A DNA stretch of 64,000 bases from Pollenia angustigena (GCA_930367215.1 OV884056.1:92205285-92269284), one strand, 5' to 3'; positions 22,060-34,243 are shown, counted from the stretch's first letter. Numbers and translations: made by a program. The notes: generated from the letters alone by a model not told the origin.

Positions 22060-23354
22060 CTTGATATACAAATGATATTGTCAATTTCTGATAAAGAATT
22101 GGAAATCCTGAAAAATGAAACAAGGAATGATAAAACTTGCCAAATGCTGATATACTTTATTCATAAGGGTTTTCCAAAGTCAAATTACCTGTCGACATAA
22201 AAAAGTTCTGGACCTTCAGAGACGATCTATCAATGAGGACGGTATAATTTTTAAATCCTCTAAAGTAGAAGTACCTTTCAAATTAAGAGAAAAATATTTG
22301 AAAAATATTCACGTCGGTCATTTCAGTGTGTAAGAATGGCCAGAGAATCTGTATTGGCCACAAATGAGTTAGGCTATTTTTATCTTTCTACAAAAATGTG
22401 CGACATGTCAAGTTTACCAACGCAAAAATAAAAAAAAATTTAAATCGGCGAAAAGGAAATTCCAAGCCACGGATTTGATGTAGGTGCAACGGACTTGTTC
22501 TACTTTAACAACAATGAGTACATTGTTTTTATTGACAGCTACTCAGGCTATCTTAAGTTTAAAAAACTAAGCGAAACAACAACTAAACAAGTAGTTTTGT
22601 TCTTAAAGGAAATTTTTCCACGTTTTGGGCCGCCTCTTACTTTGGAAACCGACAATGGTCCGCAATTTTCAAGCAGTGAATTCAAAAATTTTTTATCCAC
22701 CTGGAAATTGAATCATCGCATAAGCTCTCCGTTCCACCCCAATGGAAATGGATTAGCAGAAAGGGCAGTGCATATTTCAAAAAACATCCTGAAAAAATCA
22801 ACGATGACAGCGACTACTATTTAGGACTCCTTAATTACATGAACACCCCACGTGGTAATCTTGGTTCACCATCACAACGTCTTTTTGGACACGGAATAAG
22901 AGGTATATTACCAACATCAAAGGAGACATTATTATTATCACAAGAAAGCAAAAGAATAGCTGAATATTTAAAACCAGAAAGAGATAAACAATGCGAATAT
23001 GCAAATCGCAATGCTAAAGTTAACCCTCACCATTTCGGCAAGGGAGATACAGTGGTCACACGAACAGAAAACCAAAAATTTTGGAAACCGGCAGTGGTGA
23101 AGACACAAATCCACCCTCGTTCTTACATAATTGAAGAAAGGAATGGTAATCAATATCGGAGAAATACACAAAACATTCGACCATCTCAAGCTAAAATAAC
23201 ATCACCGCCAGAAGTCGTTGCTGGAACCGAACAGGGTGAGTCCGAAGATTTAACCAACACAACACAGTAATCGAGTATGGGAAAGGAACCACTTTCTGTT
23301 CTGAGACGATCGTCCCGAATAAGAGGTCAACCTAAACGTTTACAGTATTGCTGA
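22060..23354 (+). pseudogene. Ty3/gypsy-type integrase remnant
   Basis: Retroelement integrase inserts the cDNA copy into the genome. From about 22200 the frames show a decayed zinc-binding HHCC region (IHVGHF near 22305, then CATCQVYQRK near 22400), and from 22495 the core with the three acidic positions in context: ATDLF, ETDNGPQFSS and GNGLAERAVH. 22839-23270 is the C-terminal part (SPSQRLFGHGIRGILPT, GDTVVTR). It ends with a basic tail RSSRIRGQPKRL and a stop near 23352. Frameshifts separate the pieces near 22490 and 22825. No RT or gag is attached, so this is an isolated 3' pol piece. It runs toward the LTR at 23374, as does the opposite-strand remnant. Confidence 0.8.
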
Positions 23355-23373
23355 CTTATTCCGAAAGAAGAGG

Positions 23374-23632
23374 TATGAGGAGTAGTACTCATAATTGTAC
23401 TAGTATACTATACAACTATGTTATGTTGTGCTGCTCTATATAGTTTGCAAGTTTTACGCGCATTCTTCTTTCTGTGTACCTTTAACGTAAAGTCAAGTAT
23501 TTTCTAGAACAATATATCTTTTTATTATGTATTCAAATTCTTCTTTATGAATTAAAGTACAAAATGACAAAACGTTCATATTTAGTTTTTGATTATGAAA
23601 ACTTAATATAACAACAAGTTAAATACACAACA
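23374..23632 (-). repeat. Candidate LTR
   Basis: On the minus strand the segment begins TGTTGTGTATTTAACTTG right after GTGGGGAAGAA (a polypurine-tract-like stretch following the minus pol stop), has a CTATATAG TATA-like box and ATAATAAAAAG, and ends ...ACTCCTCA. TG...CA termini fit an LTR. On the plus strand it also follows a purine run (GAAAGAAGAGG) after the plus integrase. Assignment to the minus element is favoured. No second copy of this LTR is in the window. Confidence 0.55.
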
Positions 23633-23639
23633 TTCTTCC

Positions 23640-26330
23640 CCACGTTACGATTTACCGTGTTAAAACCACGTCAACTAAGTTTTACTATTATGGACTATGG
23701 ACGCGGACGATTTGACCTCCGAGGCGCAACTGGAGTTAAGGACAAAGAACGATCTTGCATTGGAGTTGTTGTATTGAATTGAGGCATTGTTGACGTGTCT
23801 TCTAGTGTTACTTGTTCCGGCAGCGTTCCCTGGTCATGTACCGGTGGATACTATTGAACATTTGAATAAGTATCCGTAATTGAGGCATGCTGAGTTGGAG
23901 CCTTCTGATTATTTGCAACTGACAATTCATTGGAATAAGTACGCGTACTTCCGACATGTTGAGTTACTATCGCTTGATTATCTGAAACTGCCAATTTAGT
24001 TCCCCCTATAAGCGGAGTAGTTTGGATATATGGAATATAAAATGTTTCCCCTTGGTTAGGTGTGTGTATGTGCTTTGCAACTGTGACTTACCAGCACTAC
24101 AGCCTTTTATTTGGTCAATATGTCGCTTAAACAATTTCCCCTGGAAATTAATCCCATAATGCAAATCTCCGATACATTTCAATCGTACCTTTATTACCCA
24201 TTTGTCCATGCGCGAGTTATGAGTTAAAAAATAAACTTCATCCGACAACTGAAAAGTTCGAAATTTTGTTTTAAAATCTTGCTCCTGCTCAAGGCGAATT
24301 AACTACAGGTGGTGTCGAAACGGCATCTGATTTTAACAGTTCGGGCTTATTTGTTTTGATTTGTTAGTGTTTTGCTAATAATGGTTGACATTTCGAGCTA
24401 ATGACACTAACAATGCAATGCAAAAAACCGTATGTTGTTTTTGCATTGTTGTAGTTCCGACACCACCTGTAGTTGAATTCGCCTTGCTCCTGCTTTTTTG
24501 TAATTTTAATATACAAATCTTCTGGTTTGATAAGATCGAGATAAGTTCGTAACACTCTGCCCAAAAATAGTTAAGATGGTGGATAACCTGTTGTGGAATG
24601 AGGTGCTATGCGATACTGTTTAAGAAACAAATTTAAATTTTGCTGGAGGTTGTTATCGGTCGTCTGCATCGTGTTTAAGGCATTCTTTACCGTTTGCACA
24701 CATCTTTCAGCCTGCCCATTGGAAGAAGGATGATATGGTGCTATAAACTTATGAAATTTTACGCCTACTTTCTGTAAAAATGTTTTAAACTCCGCTGACG
24801 CAAAGTTTGTGCCATTATCACTGATCACAGTAATGGCACTCCATAAGCTGCGAAAATTTCGTCTAAAACAGCAATCGTTGCACCTGCTGTCATTGACTTT
24901 GTTCATTTAACTTCGAGCCTCTTGCTTTACGCATCCGAGATCATAAGCAACATCATCCCAGCAAAAGGTCCTGCATAGTCTATATGTATTCTCTCCCATG
25001 GTCCTTTAGCGTACTTCCAATGGTGTTCCCTAAACTTAGGAGGAGCATGGCCATGTCTTGCTCATTCGTGCCAATCTCTAACCATCGTTTCTATGTCAGT
25101 ATCCACACCAGGCCAGTATATAAATGACCTAGCCAAACCCTTCATTTTTACCATGCCCAAATGCGATGTATGCAAATCTTTTAAAACCAATTGCCGGAAT
25201 GCGGCAGGAATAACAACTCTATGTTCAAATATTAAGCAATTCGCAGCAAGTTTATAATGGGATTCTGGCGCTTTATATCCCTAACGAACTAAACACTTCC
25301 CTTCTTCAAGTAGATGTACAATTTTCCCCAAGTTCTCATCCTTTCTAGTTTCTCTGGCTATTCGTTAAGCATTTATTGGTAATTGATTTACTTGTGCAAC
25401 AAAAAACTCGTAAAAATCATGATTATTATTTCCTAAAAATAATATCGATTGTCTTGAAGAAAGGTTGTGGATCTCATCTTCATATTTTTAATGCAATCTG
25501 GAGCAATAATCCATTAGAGTTTACTTTGGTTTGCTTGAATATTACCTTAAAGTTGAAATAGTTCGGTATAGTTCGCCATCCGACTTATGCAAAAATTAGA
25601 AAGAGACTGCCCGGGATGTAGAATTTGGCTCAACGGCTTATTGTCTAATGTAAGTAAAATGTCGTGCATAAAGATACAGGAAGAATTTCTTTACAGCCCA
25701 CATTTAGCTAAAGCTTCTTTGTCGATTTGAGGATAGCGCAAAGGTAATCGGACGTTCTTGCCCATTCATAGGTCTATGTGAAAGAACTGCTCCAAGTCCC
25801 GTTTTACTTGCATCAGTTGCTAATAATAGTGTCAACGAAGGATCATAAGGCATCAACACTTGGGGTGATATTAACATTGCCTTTATATCCTCGTAAGCTT
25901 TATTTGCATATTCGGTCCAATCAAAACATTCTTTTTTTAACATGTTTCTTAAAGGCTTTGCCCTCGTAGACAAATCTGGGATAAGCGCATTATAGTAAGT
26001 TGCGTTTCCTAAAAACAATTGCAGTTCCTTCGAAGTTGATGGCTTAGGAGCATTCAATACGGCTTCGATATGTTTTTTAGATTTGTGAATTCCTTGGGAA
26101 TCAATTTTTTGGCCTAAAAATTCTACTCATCAAAAAAATTCCGCACATTAGGAATTCCTAGAAGAACAGATTCCATTCGTCTTTGCCAGATCGCTGGAAT
26201 ATTTGCGGCCCCATACACAGCTCTAGTTGGTCTAACTAGACCATGAGTAGGAGTATTCAGAGTCATTAAATTAGGAAACAAAAATTTTCTCAAATTCTAT
26301 ATGAATTGTTCAACTATGTGTGTGGTGAAA
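23640..26330 (-). pseudogene. Ty3/gypsy pol remnant (RT, RNase H, integrase)
   Basis: Read right to left on the minus strand: RT piece VYGAANIPAIWQRRMESVLL (~26230), a damaged YxDD-like FFDE followed by a stop (~26130), KELQLFLGNATYYNALIPDL and LLLATDASKTGLGAVLS (RNase H start, 25704-26057), integrase zinc region HLGMVKMKGLARSFIYWPG (~25150), core acids in HIDYAGPF (~24985), ISDNGTNFASAEF (~24830) and SNGQAERCVQTVKN (~24710), then a C-terminal region to ~24006. The 5' end (gag, protease, early RT) is missing from ~26330, where other repeats start. Many stops and shifts. The C-terminal region is split by the MITE at 24290-24486. It ends near 23690 in PRRSNRPRP just before the candidate LTR. 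Confidence 0.8.
24290..24486. mobile_element. hAT MITE with CAAGGCGAATT ends, TSD CTCCTGCT
   Basis: Inverted arms CAAGGCGAATTAACTACAGG and CTGTAGTTGAATTCGCCTTG, extending into GTGGTGTCG. CTCCTGCT is duplicated exactly at 24282-24289 and 24487-24494. It splits the minus-strand gypsy integrase, so it is younger than that copy. Confidence 0.9.
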
Positions 26331-26347
26331 AGTGCTTTAAATACAAG

Positions 26348-26749
26348 CCCAGCAGTAAAGATTGAAAGGAGTGGCAAGCCTTTTTGAAGGCCTCTATACT
26401 CCTTTCTAAAAGATTCGCTTCGCAAGACATCCTGCCTTCAGAAGTATGCCTTCTAGAAGGTATAAACTTATTTTTAAAAGACCTTCTGAAATATTCAGTA
26501 CACATTCGCTACTCCCTTCTTTGAGAAACGAAGGTGTTCAGTTTTATTTACTTTTTATTTTTAGTTACTCCCTTCTTTGGGAAGGGATCGAAGTTGTTTT
26601 TAAAGGAAGTGTGGAAGGCCTTGCGCCCAATGACAACCTGTGTAAAAAATAAATAAGTATGGAATGCGGCGAGAAGGGCTTCTGACTGCTTGTGACTGCT
26701 AAATAAGGCCTTCTATTAGGCCTCTTTACTCATTCTAGTTACCCCTGGG
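26348..26749. mobile_element. Family D element, copy 1 (AGAAGGCCT-rich)
   Basis: Ends CCCAGCAGTAAAGATTG and TAGTTACCCCTGGG are imperfect inverted repeats; the interior is full of AAGGCCT, CCTTCTAGAAGG and ACTCCTTCT motifs. Related to the better copy at 29454-30505. Confidence 0.55.
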
Positions 26750-26984
26750 AATATGTTTAAAGAAAATTGTACTAACACAAGCAATAAGTTAATTGTGTTG
26801 AGCTAAGTTAGGCTTTTCTCCTTTCTTACATCTGTGGTTTTCATGGGCAACCGCGTTTGTCTTAAAATAAAATTTTTCAGGAGAGCCGAAAAAAGCATTC
26901 TAGATCAAACTATGGGTTAGATATTGCACCTTTTGAACTTTGTAATTGAGTTAACTTTCGAACACAGCAAAATTTTTGTACTGT

Positions 26985-27200
26985 TAAATATTAGGATATT
27001 ATTATGAAAATATGTTTTTAGCAGGGGTTTTGTTAAAATCTTGGTTTTTTGTAGACTGAACAAAAAGAAACAGTACAAAAAACTGTAGAAAGTGCAAAAA
27101 ACAGTACATTTGCGTACTGTTTTAGGAGTTGTGCACAAAACAGTACAATTGCAAAAAAACCATACATGTACTGCTTAAAACAGTACGTATGGCAACCCTA
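26985..27200 (+). mobile_element. hAT-E fragment (AAACAGTACA repeats), right end only
   Basis: Carries the same run of AAAACAGTACA motifs as the right part of the element at 39675-41447 and ends GGCAACCCTA, the same terminus. The left half is missing. Confidence 0.7.
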
Positions 27201-27324
27201 ACCGAAGTGGAGATAGGCTTACAGCTATGCTTAAACATTTATATACATATCGTTAATATAAAGAAGTGTTTTTTGCTTTCCTATACTGTTTAAATTTAAA
27301 TTGAAATGATGTAAACCAATTTCA

Positions 27325-27748
27325 ATGAGCCAATTTAGACTAGACTAATTTTTAGTCGGATTAACTTTTGTTCTATCCAAACTACACTGGATTAATTATT
27401 CTGGCATAAAATTGTATACGTACACGCAGCTTTGTATGTGTTAGTATTTTTTTTTGTTTATTTTTAATTCCCTTATTAATTTTAAAGTTTGTTGGCGTGA
27501 CCAACCACCCTCTGTTTTTACATTCATGTGTACACGACGGTGAACAACTAACGATTAATATCGCTCTGCAAAAAAGAAAACACTGAACCTGTTTTTTTCA
27601 TAAGTGTGTATGTATTGGTTTTGTTCTGCTAATGCGGGGTTGCAGCTGGATTAAAAATTATGCCAACCAAAAACGACTCTCTTCACCTCTTTCGCCTACA
27701 AACTGTCGTTTTCTGCCAGAACAATTAGTCTAGTCTAAATTGGCTCAT
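27325..27748. mobile_element. MITE with ATGAGCCAATTTAG ends, TSD TCA
   Basis: Left ATGAGCCAATTTAGACTAGA and right TCTAGTCTAAATTGGCTCAT are exact inverted repeats, continuing to CTAATT. TCA flanks both sides. 3-bp TSD suggests PIF/Harbinger. Confidence 0.85.
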
Positions 27749-28305
27749 TCAAAGCAAAAAGCCATAATTCCAAACCTACCCAGCAAAAACTTTACTTACA
27801 ATCCCACTTTTAATGACCTCAAGAATTCATTACTTTGTAGCTTTATTCGCCACTTTTTGGATTATTAGTTAAATATTAAATAATAACTTTATTATTATAT
27901 TTTAAATAAACATTACAAAAAAAATTAATATTATTATACGATTTTAAATAAATAGTTAAGTCAATTTGCAGTATGTCCCGTTAATATTTGTCAGACATAT
28001 AATTTTAACAATAAGTTTGATGTTAAATCCATGGAAATTCTAAAAATCAATCAAATGTATGTATGTAACTACATACCTATGTATGTATATACATAAATGT
28101 GTTCCAAAATTACCCTCACAGTATAGTTTTGTTATTAGAACACTATAGTGTTCTAATAACCATTGTTAACCAAAACGATATCGTAGGACCACCTACATAT
28201 TGAAAAACTTTTTGCCTCACACGGAAAAACATTCTTGAGGCTAAAAGAATTTTACAAAAGCATTAATTAAAACCTCGTCCTAAAGTATTGACTCAGTTAA
28301 ATAAA
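27749..28305. other. Upstream region of the SAM-domain gene, with a 30-bp palindrome
   Basis: 28131-28160 is a perfect palindrome centred on ACACTATAGTGT. The rest is AT-rich. Whether a promoter lies here cannot be told. Confidence 0.5.
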
Positions 28306-28555
28306 ATGGAAGCTGATAAGGATTTAATTTTTCTTTTAACTGAATGGAATCTTCAACACTTGCATGAATTTTTTAAAAGTGAGTACATATAATGTGATTA
28401 TTTTGACAAGAGAAAATTTATATAAATACCAATTTTTAAATTTTTTTTACTATTTTTAATTCTAGAACAAATGATTGACATTGACGTTTTTAAAATGTTT
28501 AAAACCAGGGTTCGAAAATATTCAAGTATGCATACTAAAAATCCAACATACATAC

Positions 28556-29158
28556 CAGAGATCAGCAATGAGTAGTGAAAAAGTGAGTAGAGCTAAATCA
28601 TGACTCATAAATTCTTGTACTTATACGCACTCATACTTATTCCAATGTGATTCAAACTCATATTCACTCAAAAGTTTCATTTTTTTCATCGTACTCATAC
28701 TTACCAACATTTGTAGTGTTTGATTTAGAATCTACTCAAGTCAATGTGTATAGGCGAAGCAAAATGCGAGGCTGCCAGATTTGTCCCCGAAATAGCAAAG
28801 TGACGATTTGGCAATTACAGTTTACTAATGTAACATGTATGAAGTAGACGATTTTTCGGCAAATTTATCTGGCAGCGCTGATTATTAAGCTGTGTGTTTT
28901 CTCTGTTGTGTTAAAACGGTAAATGGATGAGATAATGATTTGAATCATTGTGAGTATTGTAAGTATTTTCTTGAAATTATAAATCAAGCTGAGGTCATTT
29001 ATGAGTATGCGTATAACGTCGACGTCGCACTCATAAATATTTCTCTTGTGAGTATGAGTGAATCAGAGTAGTTTAGTTTAAATGATTTCTACGCACTTAT
29101 ACTTACAATGGCATGAGTCAGTATGAGTAGCGAAAAAACGATTCATTGCTGATCTCTG
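28556..29158. mobile_element. hAT-type element with CAGAGATCAGCAATGA ends, TSD ATACATAC
   Basis: Left CAGAGATCAGCAATGAGT and right TTCATTGCTGATCTCTG are inverted; ATACATAC is duplicated exactly (28548-28555 and 29159-29166). The interior has repeated GAGTATGAGT and ACTCATACTTA motifs. 603 bp, non-coding. Confidence 0.9.
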
Positions 29159-29453
29159 ATACATACATGATAAACTGACATGAATAATGCTTGCAAAATT
29201 TTTTGTTTTATTTTCGTACTGTAAAATGAATAGCTAAGATTTTTTTTTATTTTTAAGCGCATGCATAAAATTGTTTTTTATTTTCCAGTTTGTACATATT
29301 CGCGTATGTGGATAATGATAGGCTAATCGTTGTGTTTTGCTTTATTCTTGTTTTAAAACACAAAAATCTCTTGCTTCCTTTGTTTTCGTTTAATAGTATT
29401 TGTAGCCTTACTTTGTACATGATAAAATTGTTTTTTTTTACGCGTCGTTTATT

Positions 29454-30505
29454 CCCAGCGGGAAAACTCAGAAGACCTTCTTACTTCAGGCCTTTTTAAA
29501 GGCCTGCTTAACAAATGTTTTGATTTAATTACTATTCTTACGTAACTGCTAAAGAATGCCTTATAGAAGGCCTCGGCTCTTTGGTATAAAAAAAGCGAGA
29601 AAAGAAGGAGTAACATTTTTTGTTTTGTTTTTTTGCACAAGCAAAAGCAAAAGAGTTCAGATCCCTTTACAAAAACAAAGTAACATATGTTGTAAATCAT
29701 TTTAGTTGAAGTTGAAAAGAGAAAGAGTAAAATTTTTTGTTTTGTTTTTTTCGCCAAAGCGAAACAATTCAGATCCCGTTATAAAAACAAAGTAACAAAG
29801 TAGGTACTTATTAAAATACAAAATTAAAACAATAATGTAAATCATTTTAGTTGAGTTTTGTTCATTCAGGAAGATAGGTACTTGTGCTTTTTATTATATA
29901 CATACTTTTATTTACAATCTATTTTACAATATTTAGCAAATTTGATTATTTCAATAAAAAAATAGGTATCACATGTGTTATTAAACTACAATAAGTTTTA
30001 TAAAATATATAAACAAACGTTTGTAAAATAGGTATACATATGTATATAAAAAGTTAAGTGTTCATTTTCTATATTGGAGATCTGATATGTACATAAAACC
30101 TATTCAGTCTTCTAATTTCATTTGTAAGGAAATATTCCTTAATGTTTTAGACTGATAGCCCTTCAATATGACCATTAATGCATTTGTAGAAGGATGATTT
30201 GAAAGGCCTTTTAAGAGCCATTAAGTGAAAGGCCTTTTACCATACCTTTCTTAAAAACCCTTCAAGATAACCTTTTTGCTAAGGCCTTTTTACAGTCGTT
30301 CTCTGGAAAGCCTTCTAAGAGCCATTTATTTGATGGCCTTTAAGAAGCTCTGGGGAAGAAAGGAAAGCGGAAGGCCTTCTCCGCAATGACAACGCGTGTA
30401 AAAAAGATATGAGTATGGAATGGAGCGAGAAGGCCTTGTTTATCCAAAAGAAGGGGTACAGAGGCCTTCTGGAAGGCCTCCGTACTCCTTCTTTTTCCCG
30501 CTGGG
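29454..30505. mobile_element. Family D element, copy 2, with CCCAGCGGGAAAA ends
   Basis: CCCAGCGGGAAAA at the left and TTTTTCCCGCTGGG at the right. Both edges are rich in AGAAGGCCTTCTGGAAGGCCT-like palindromic motifs. No coding capacity recognised and TSD unclear. Confidence 0.65.
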
Positions 30506-30784
30506 TTCATGTTGCTTTTATACATAAAGAAAATAAACATTTGAAAATATGACAACAGTGCAAATTTGATTTTGAATTTTTTTATCTAAATTTATGTACA
30601 AATGTTAATATTTAATTTAAACTTTTTTAATGAATTACATATTTATTTTAAAAGTGTTGCGTTATGTTCTTTTAAAGCTTTAATAAAAAAATATTAAATA
30701 AATTACATATAATGTTTTTTTTTTTGTTTCTTTTACGTGCAATAGTTTTACTTAAAAAAATTGTTTTCCCCAAATTTTCCCTAA
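30506..30784. other. No gene seen
   Basis: AT-rich spacer within the outer hAT-type element. Confidence 0.4.
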
Positions 30785-30937
30785 CGTTTACATTTGCCAG
30801 TACTGGCAAGACAGTAGCAATTCATTCAAACTTTTTCACTAATACATAAACACTTTTACAGCTATTTTGTTTTTGCATTGTTTTGCCAACTAATATGTAT
30901 ATGCTTACTGTCTTGCCAGTACTGGCAAATGTAAACG
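30785..30937. mobile_element. Short MITE with GTTTACATTTGCCAGTACTG ends
   Basis: The ~31-bp arm CGTTTACATTTGCCAGTACT (continuing GGCAAGACAGTA) is mirrored exactly at the right end; the arms themselves contain the palindrome GCCAGTACTGGC. Confidence 0.8.
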
Positions 30938-31145
30938 CTGTGTAAAAAGAAAGAAATTAAAAAACACTAATTGCTTATACAATAATTTGTTTTTTTTCAA
31001 TGTTAAATTCAAACAATCTTGATCTTATTATCTCATGTTTTTAGTAGAAACAAAAAACATACAAATACAAGAACAAATACAGCGAGAGATTTTTTTAATT
31101 TTTAAACACGAATAAAGCAAAACACAACAGAGATTATGATGTAAA

Positions 31146-31374
31146 TACCAAGGTTTATTTACACAAGGTAGACTCATTTGGGAGTGTAGACATGCTGCTC
31201 TAAAAAAGGAACCAAGTTGTCAAAATTGTCTTCATATAAAACAAAAGCAATTTAACGCACACATGTACAAATTTTGGGTCATATACACGAAATTTGACGT
31301 TTGGGTTCCAACTAGGGGTAATCAGCTGACAAACATATGGGCCAACGAGTTTACCTTGTGTACATATACCTTGG
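31146..31374. mobile_element. MITE with CCAAGGT ends, apparent TSD TAAATA
   Basis: Left CCAAGGTTTATTTACACAAG and right CTTGTGTACATATACCTTGG are inverted, continuing into GTARACTC. TAAATA flanks both sides, though low complexity makes the TSD length uncertain. Confidence 0.65.
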
Positions 31375-31820
31375 TAAATACCAAGCGAATATTTGGAAGT
31401 ATGTGTGAATGCAAGACGAAGAAAAGAAGTTTAAAAAAAACAATTCTCACATGACAAATATAAAAAAAGAAAAATCTCTCTTATTATCTCATGTGTTTTG
31501 TAAAAACAAAAAACAATGGCTTGTATTCATAGTCGCACACTAAAGTCGACTCTTACTAAAGTTAATCTTTAAGTTAAAAGCTCTTACTATCTTTTTGGTA
31601 TTCATAGTCAAAAAAAACAGTATACTTTAAGTTGAGCTGGCTTTAAATGGGTGTCAACTCTTATTTGCTTAACTCTGGCATACAATTTCTATTTAAAAAA
31701 CAAAAAGTGGCAACTTGATCAGCTGCTTTTCTGTTGTTTACTTTTGTTGAAACAAACAATAATAAAAAATAAAAATTTGTAAAACTTTTTGCGTCCATTA
31801 AATAAAAATTATTACAAATA

Positions 31821-32433
31821 ATGGAAAAAGCAGAAATGGTAAGTTTCAAGAACATATTTATGTACATACATATATGTGATATATTTTTAGTTTTGCATTT
31901 AATAAATGTTTTGCTTTCAGAAACTGAAGAAGCCAAGAGAGGCAAATTGGAGTGCCTCTGAGAAAGAATGCCTCCGGGAGTGTGTAAACGCACACTTGGA
32001 TGTGGTGGAAAACAGAGGAAATGATATTTCGTTAATACTGAAAAAGAAGAATGTGTGGAAAACTATAAGGGAAACGATGCTTTCATCAGGCTATGACCGT
32101 GAGATTTGTAAGCTTAAGGCTCAATGGGTACGGATGAAAGTAAGTACCAAAAAATCTGTTGCTAACATTAAAAGAGCTACTATTGCGACGGTTGATTCTG
32201 TCACGATTCCCGAACTAAGTGCGGAAGAAATGCTTATTGAAGGAATGATTGCGCATGAGCTAGAGGAGGACACAATTTTAATTGACAGCAACTCCTGCTT
32301 TAATGAAATTTCACATGAAGAAATTTTACATATTGATCTAATTGAAGAAGAAGATTTCGCATCCTTTAACACCCCACCCAAAAATACCGCTAAGGGAATA
32401 AAAGAAGATAAAAAATGTTCGTCGGCAATCTAG
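31821..32433 (+). CDS. Harbinger SANT/Myb-like DNA-binding protein
   Basis: In PIF/Harbinger elements this second protein binds the nuclease and carries it to the element ends in the nucleus. Exon 1 is 31821-31838 (ATG, MEKAEM), then an intron 31839-31920 (GTAAGT...TTTCAG), then exon 2 to TAG at 32433. The start ATG is preceded by no other in-frame ATG in the element. The N-terminal third has the trihelix-type pattern NWSASEKECLRECVNAHLDV, WKTIRETM, and KLKAQWVRMK. The C-terminal half is acidic (ELSAEEMLIEGM, LIEEEDFASF). After the TAG the same frame continues ELRSIHKKEEELISQIQREI to TAA at 32510, a coiled-coil tail typical of these proteins, so TAG 32431-32433 is probably a nonsense mutation. 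Otherwise intact. Confidence 0.8.
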
Positions 32434-32590
32434 GAATTAAGAAGTATACACAAAAAGGAGGAGGAACTGATTTCCCAAATTCAAAGGGAAATCGAACTTA
32501 AATTTAGATAACTTGTAGTTATTTGAACCAAAATCAAAATTAGAAATATGTATTTGTTTTTGTTTAAAATGTTTTGTCAATTTGTACATA

Positions 32591-32860
32591 CATATATCGT
32601 TACTTTAATATAGAGAAGCCCTAACTAACATTTCCTTACTTTACAGGAGAAGGAAAAGTCTTAATAAAAATTGTAGTATCGTAGTTGCGATTTTTTGTAA
32701 ACGCATTTTTTTAATTAAACTCTCTAAACAATTTAATAAAAAACTGCGTTTAAAAAAAATCTCAACTACGATACTACAATTTTTATTAAGACTTTTCCTT
32801 TTCCTGTAAAGTAAGGAAAATGTTAGTTAGGGCTTTTCTATATTAAAGTAACGATATGTA
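32591..32860. mobile_element. Foldback MITE inside the Harbinger element
   Basis: Arms of ~95 bp (TATCGTTACTTTAATATAGA, AAGCCCTAACTAACATTTCC, ... AATTTTTATTAAGAC) are near-perfect inverted copies around a ~75-bp centre. Confidence 0.85.
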
Positions 32861-33315
32861 TATATTTATATATACATTTTGAAGTGATCATACATGTATG
32901 TATGTATGTATTAATCTTAATTTCATAAAAATTTTGTACATATGTATGTATGTATATAGAAAGTATATTTGTTATGTACATATATAAGTATGAATTTAAA
33001 AAATGTATCTCAATGAATGTATTTGATCTCCCTTTTTTAATAAGAAGCTTTAAAAATGTATGAACACATTTAAAATTTTTGTCTTAAAATGCTTAAAATA
33101 TAAAAATATAGAAAGAACTTTACAGTTAAAGTAAACAAATGTGATTTGAATTAAATAACTAACTCTTATGAATATAAAACGAATTTAATATTTTATGTTT
33201 ATTGTTTATTATATTTATTTTTATATTTAATTAACTGCCAGAAGTATTAAATTTAACAAGATTAGCATTTAGTTAAAAAAGTTCCTTTATTGTTAATTTA
33301 AACTGAAATTTACAA
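32861..33315. other. AT-rich spacer in Harbinger
   Basis: Repeated ATGTATGTATGTAT tracts; no gene. Confidence 0.5.
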
Positions 33316-33447
33316 CCAGGCCCAGGATGTCACACGTTAACGTTCGCATAGAAAATTATATTTAAAACAAAAACAATTTCTAAAATTTGTTTTTGTTTTA
33401 AATATTAATTTTTATGCGAACGTTAACGTGTGACATCTTGGGCCTGG
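33316..33447. mobile_element. Foldback MITE with CCAGGCCCAGGATGTCACAC ends
   Basis: The left arm CCAGGCCCAGGATGTCACAC continues GTTAACGTTCGCATA and is mirrored to GGGCCTGG at 33447; nearly the whole 132 bp is one hairpin. Confidence 0.8.
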
Positions 33448-34243
33448 CTGATAATTTTTCTTAATGTTTGAAGAAAAACTATTTATTTTTATTGAATAAA
33501 AAAATTAAATTTTTAATATAACTATGTATGTGTATAATTGTTTTGTTTAAAAGTGAGCATTAATAAAAGCAGTGCGATATACTTTTCCGGAATTTATTCC
33601 AAAGCCAATGTGTGTAGTGACTCTTGTCGCACGGGAGAATGAAAAGGGACATCCAAAACTAAAAACAAAAATGTTTTCTTAATTTTTGATTTGAAAATAA
33701 TTTTTTTGTATAGTTTTTTATTCAAAATTTTTTAGTAAATTTATGAAATATTAACAGATAAATATATCGTCACCTTAAAGACGAAATAACCTATCTGCAG
33801 TTTTCAAAAGTTTACAGGAGAGGGAAAAAACGTTATAAAATTGGAACTATTAACGATATTGAAACGAAAATTGCACATTTTGATTAAAATGAAACCAGTT
33901 ATATATAACGGTTGAGAAAATTTTGTTTTTCTAATCACAGCTTATGTTATGACACTTAGGTTTTTTGGAATTGTAAAAATCTGAAACCAAATAACCTATC
34001 TGCAGTACTAATCAGTATGAATAAATAAAAATTTCTTTACACATGATTATTATATACATTAAATAATTACAGTAGTAGTTTCTTTTACTGGTTTAAGCAA
34101 AAACAAGTACTTAATGTTTGTTAAAATTACACTATGCAACAAAATTAAACTTTTATCGTGATTTTTGATGATTAATTTTTCTCTTTTTTTGTGCGTAACG
34201 GTCCTCTAGGTACCAAAACTTTGTCATTTGTAATATTATATGT

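Noticed and set aside
28466..28578. Reading exon 2 of the SAM gene straight through to a stop near 28576
   Set aside because: The continuation lies inside hAT-type termini; the exon instead resumes at 35749 after the duplicated flank.
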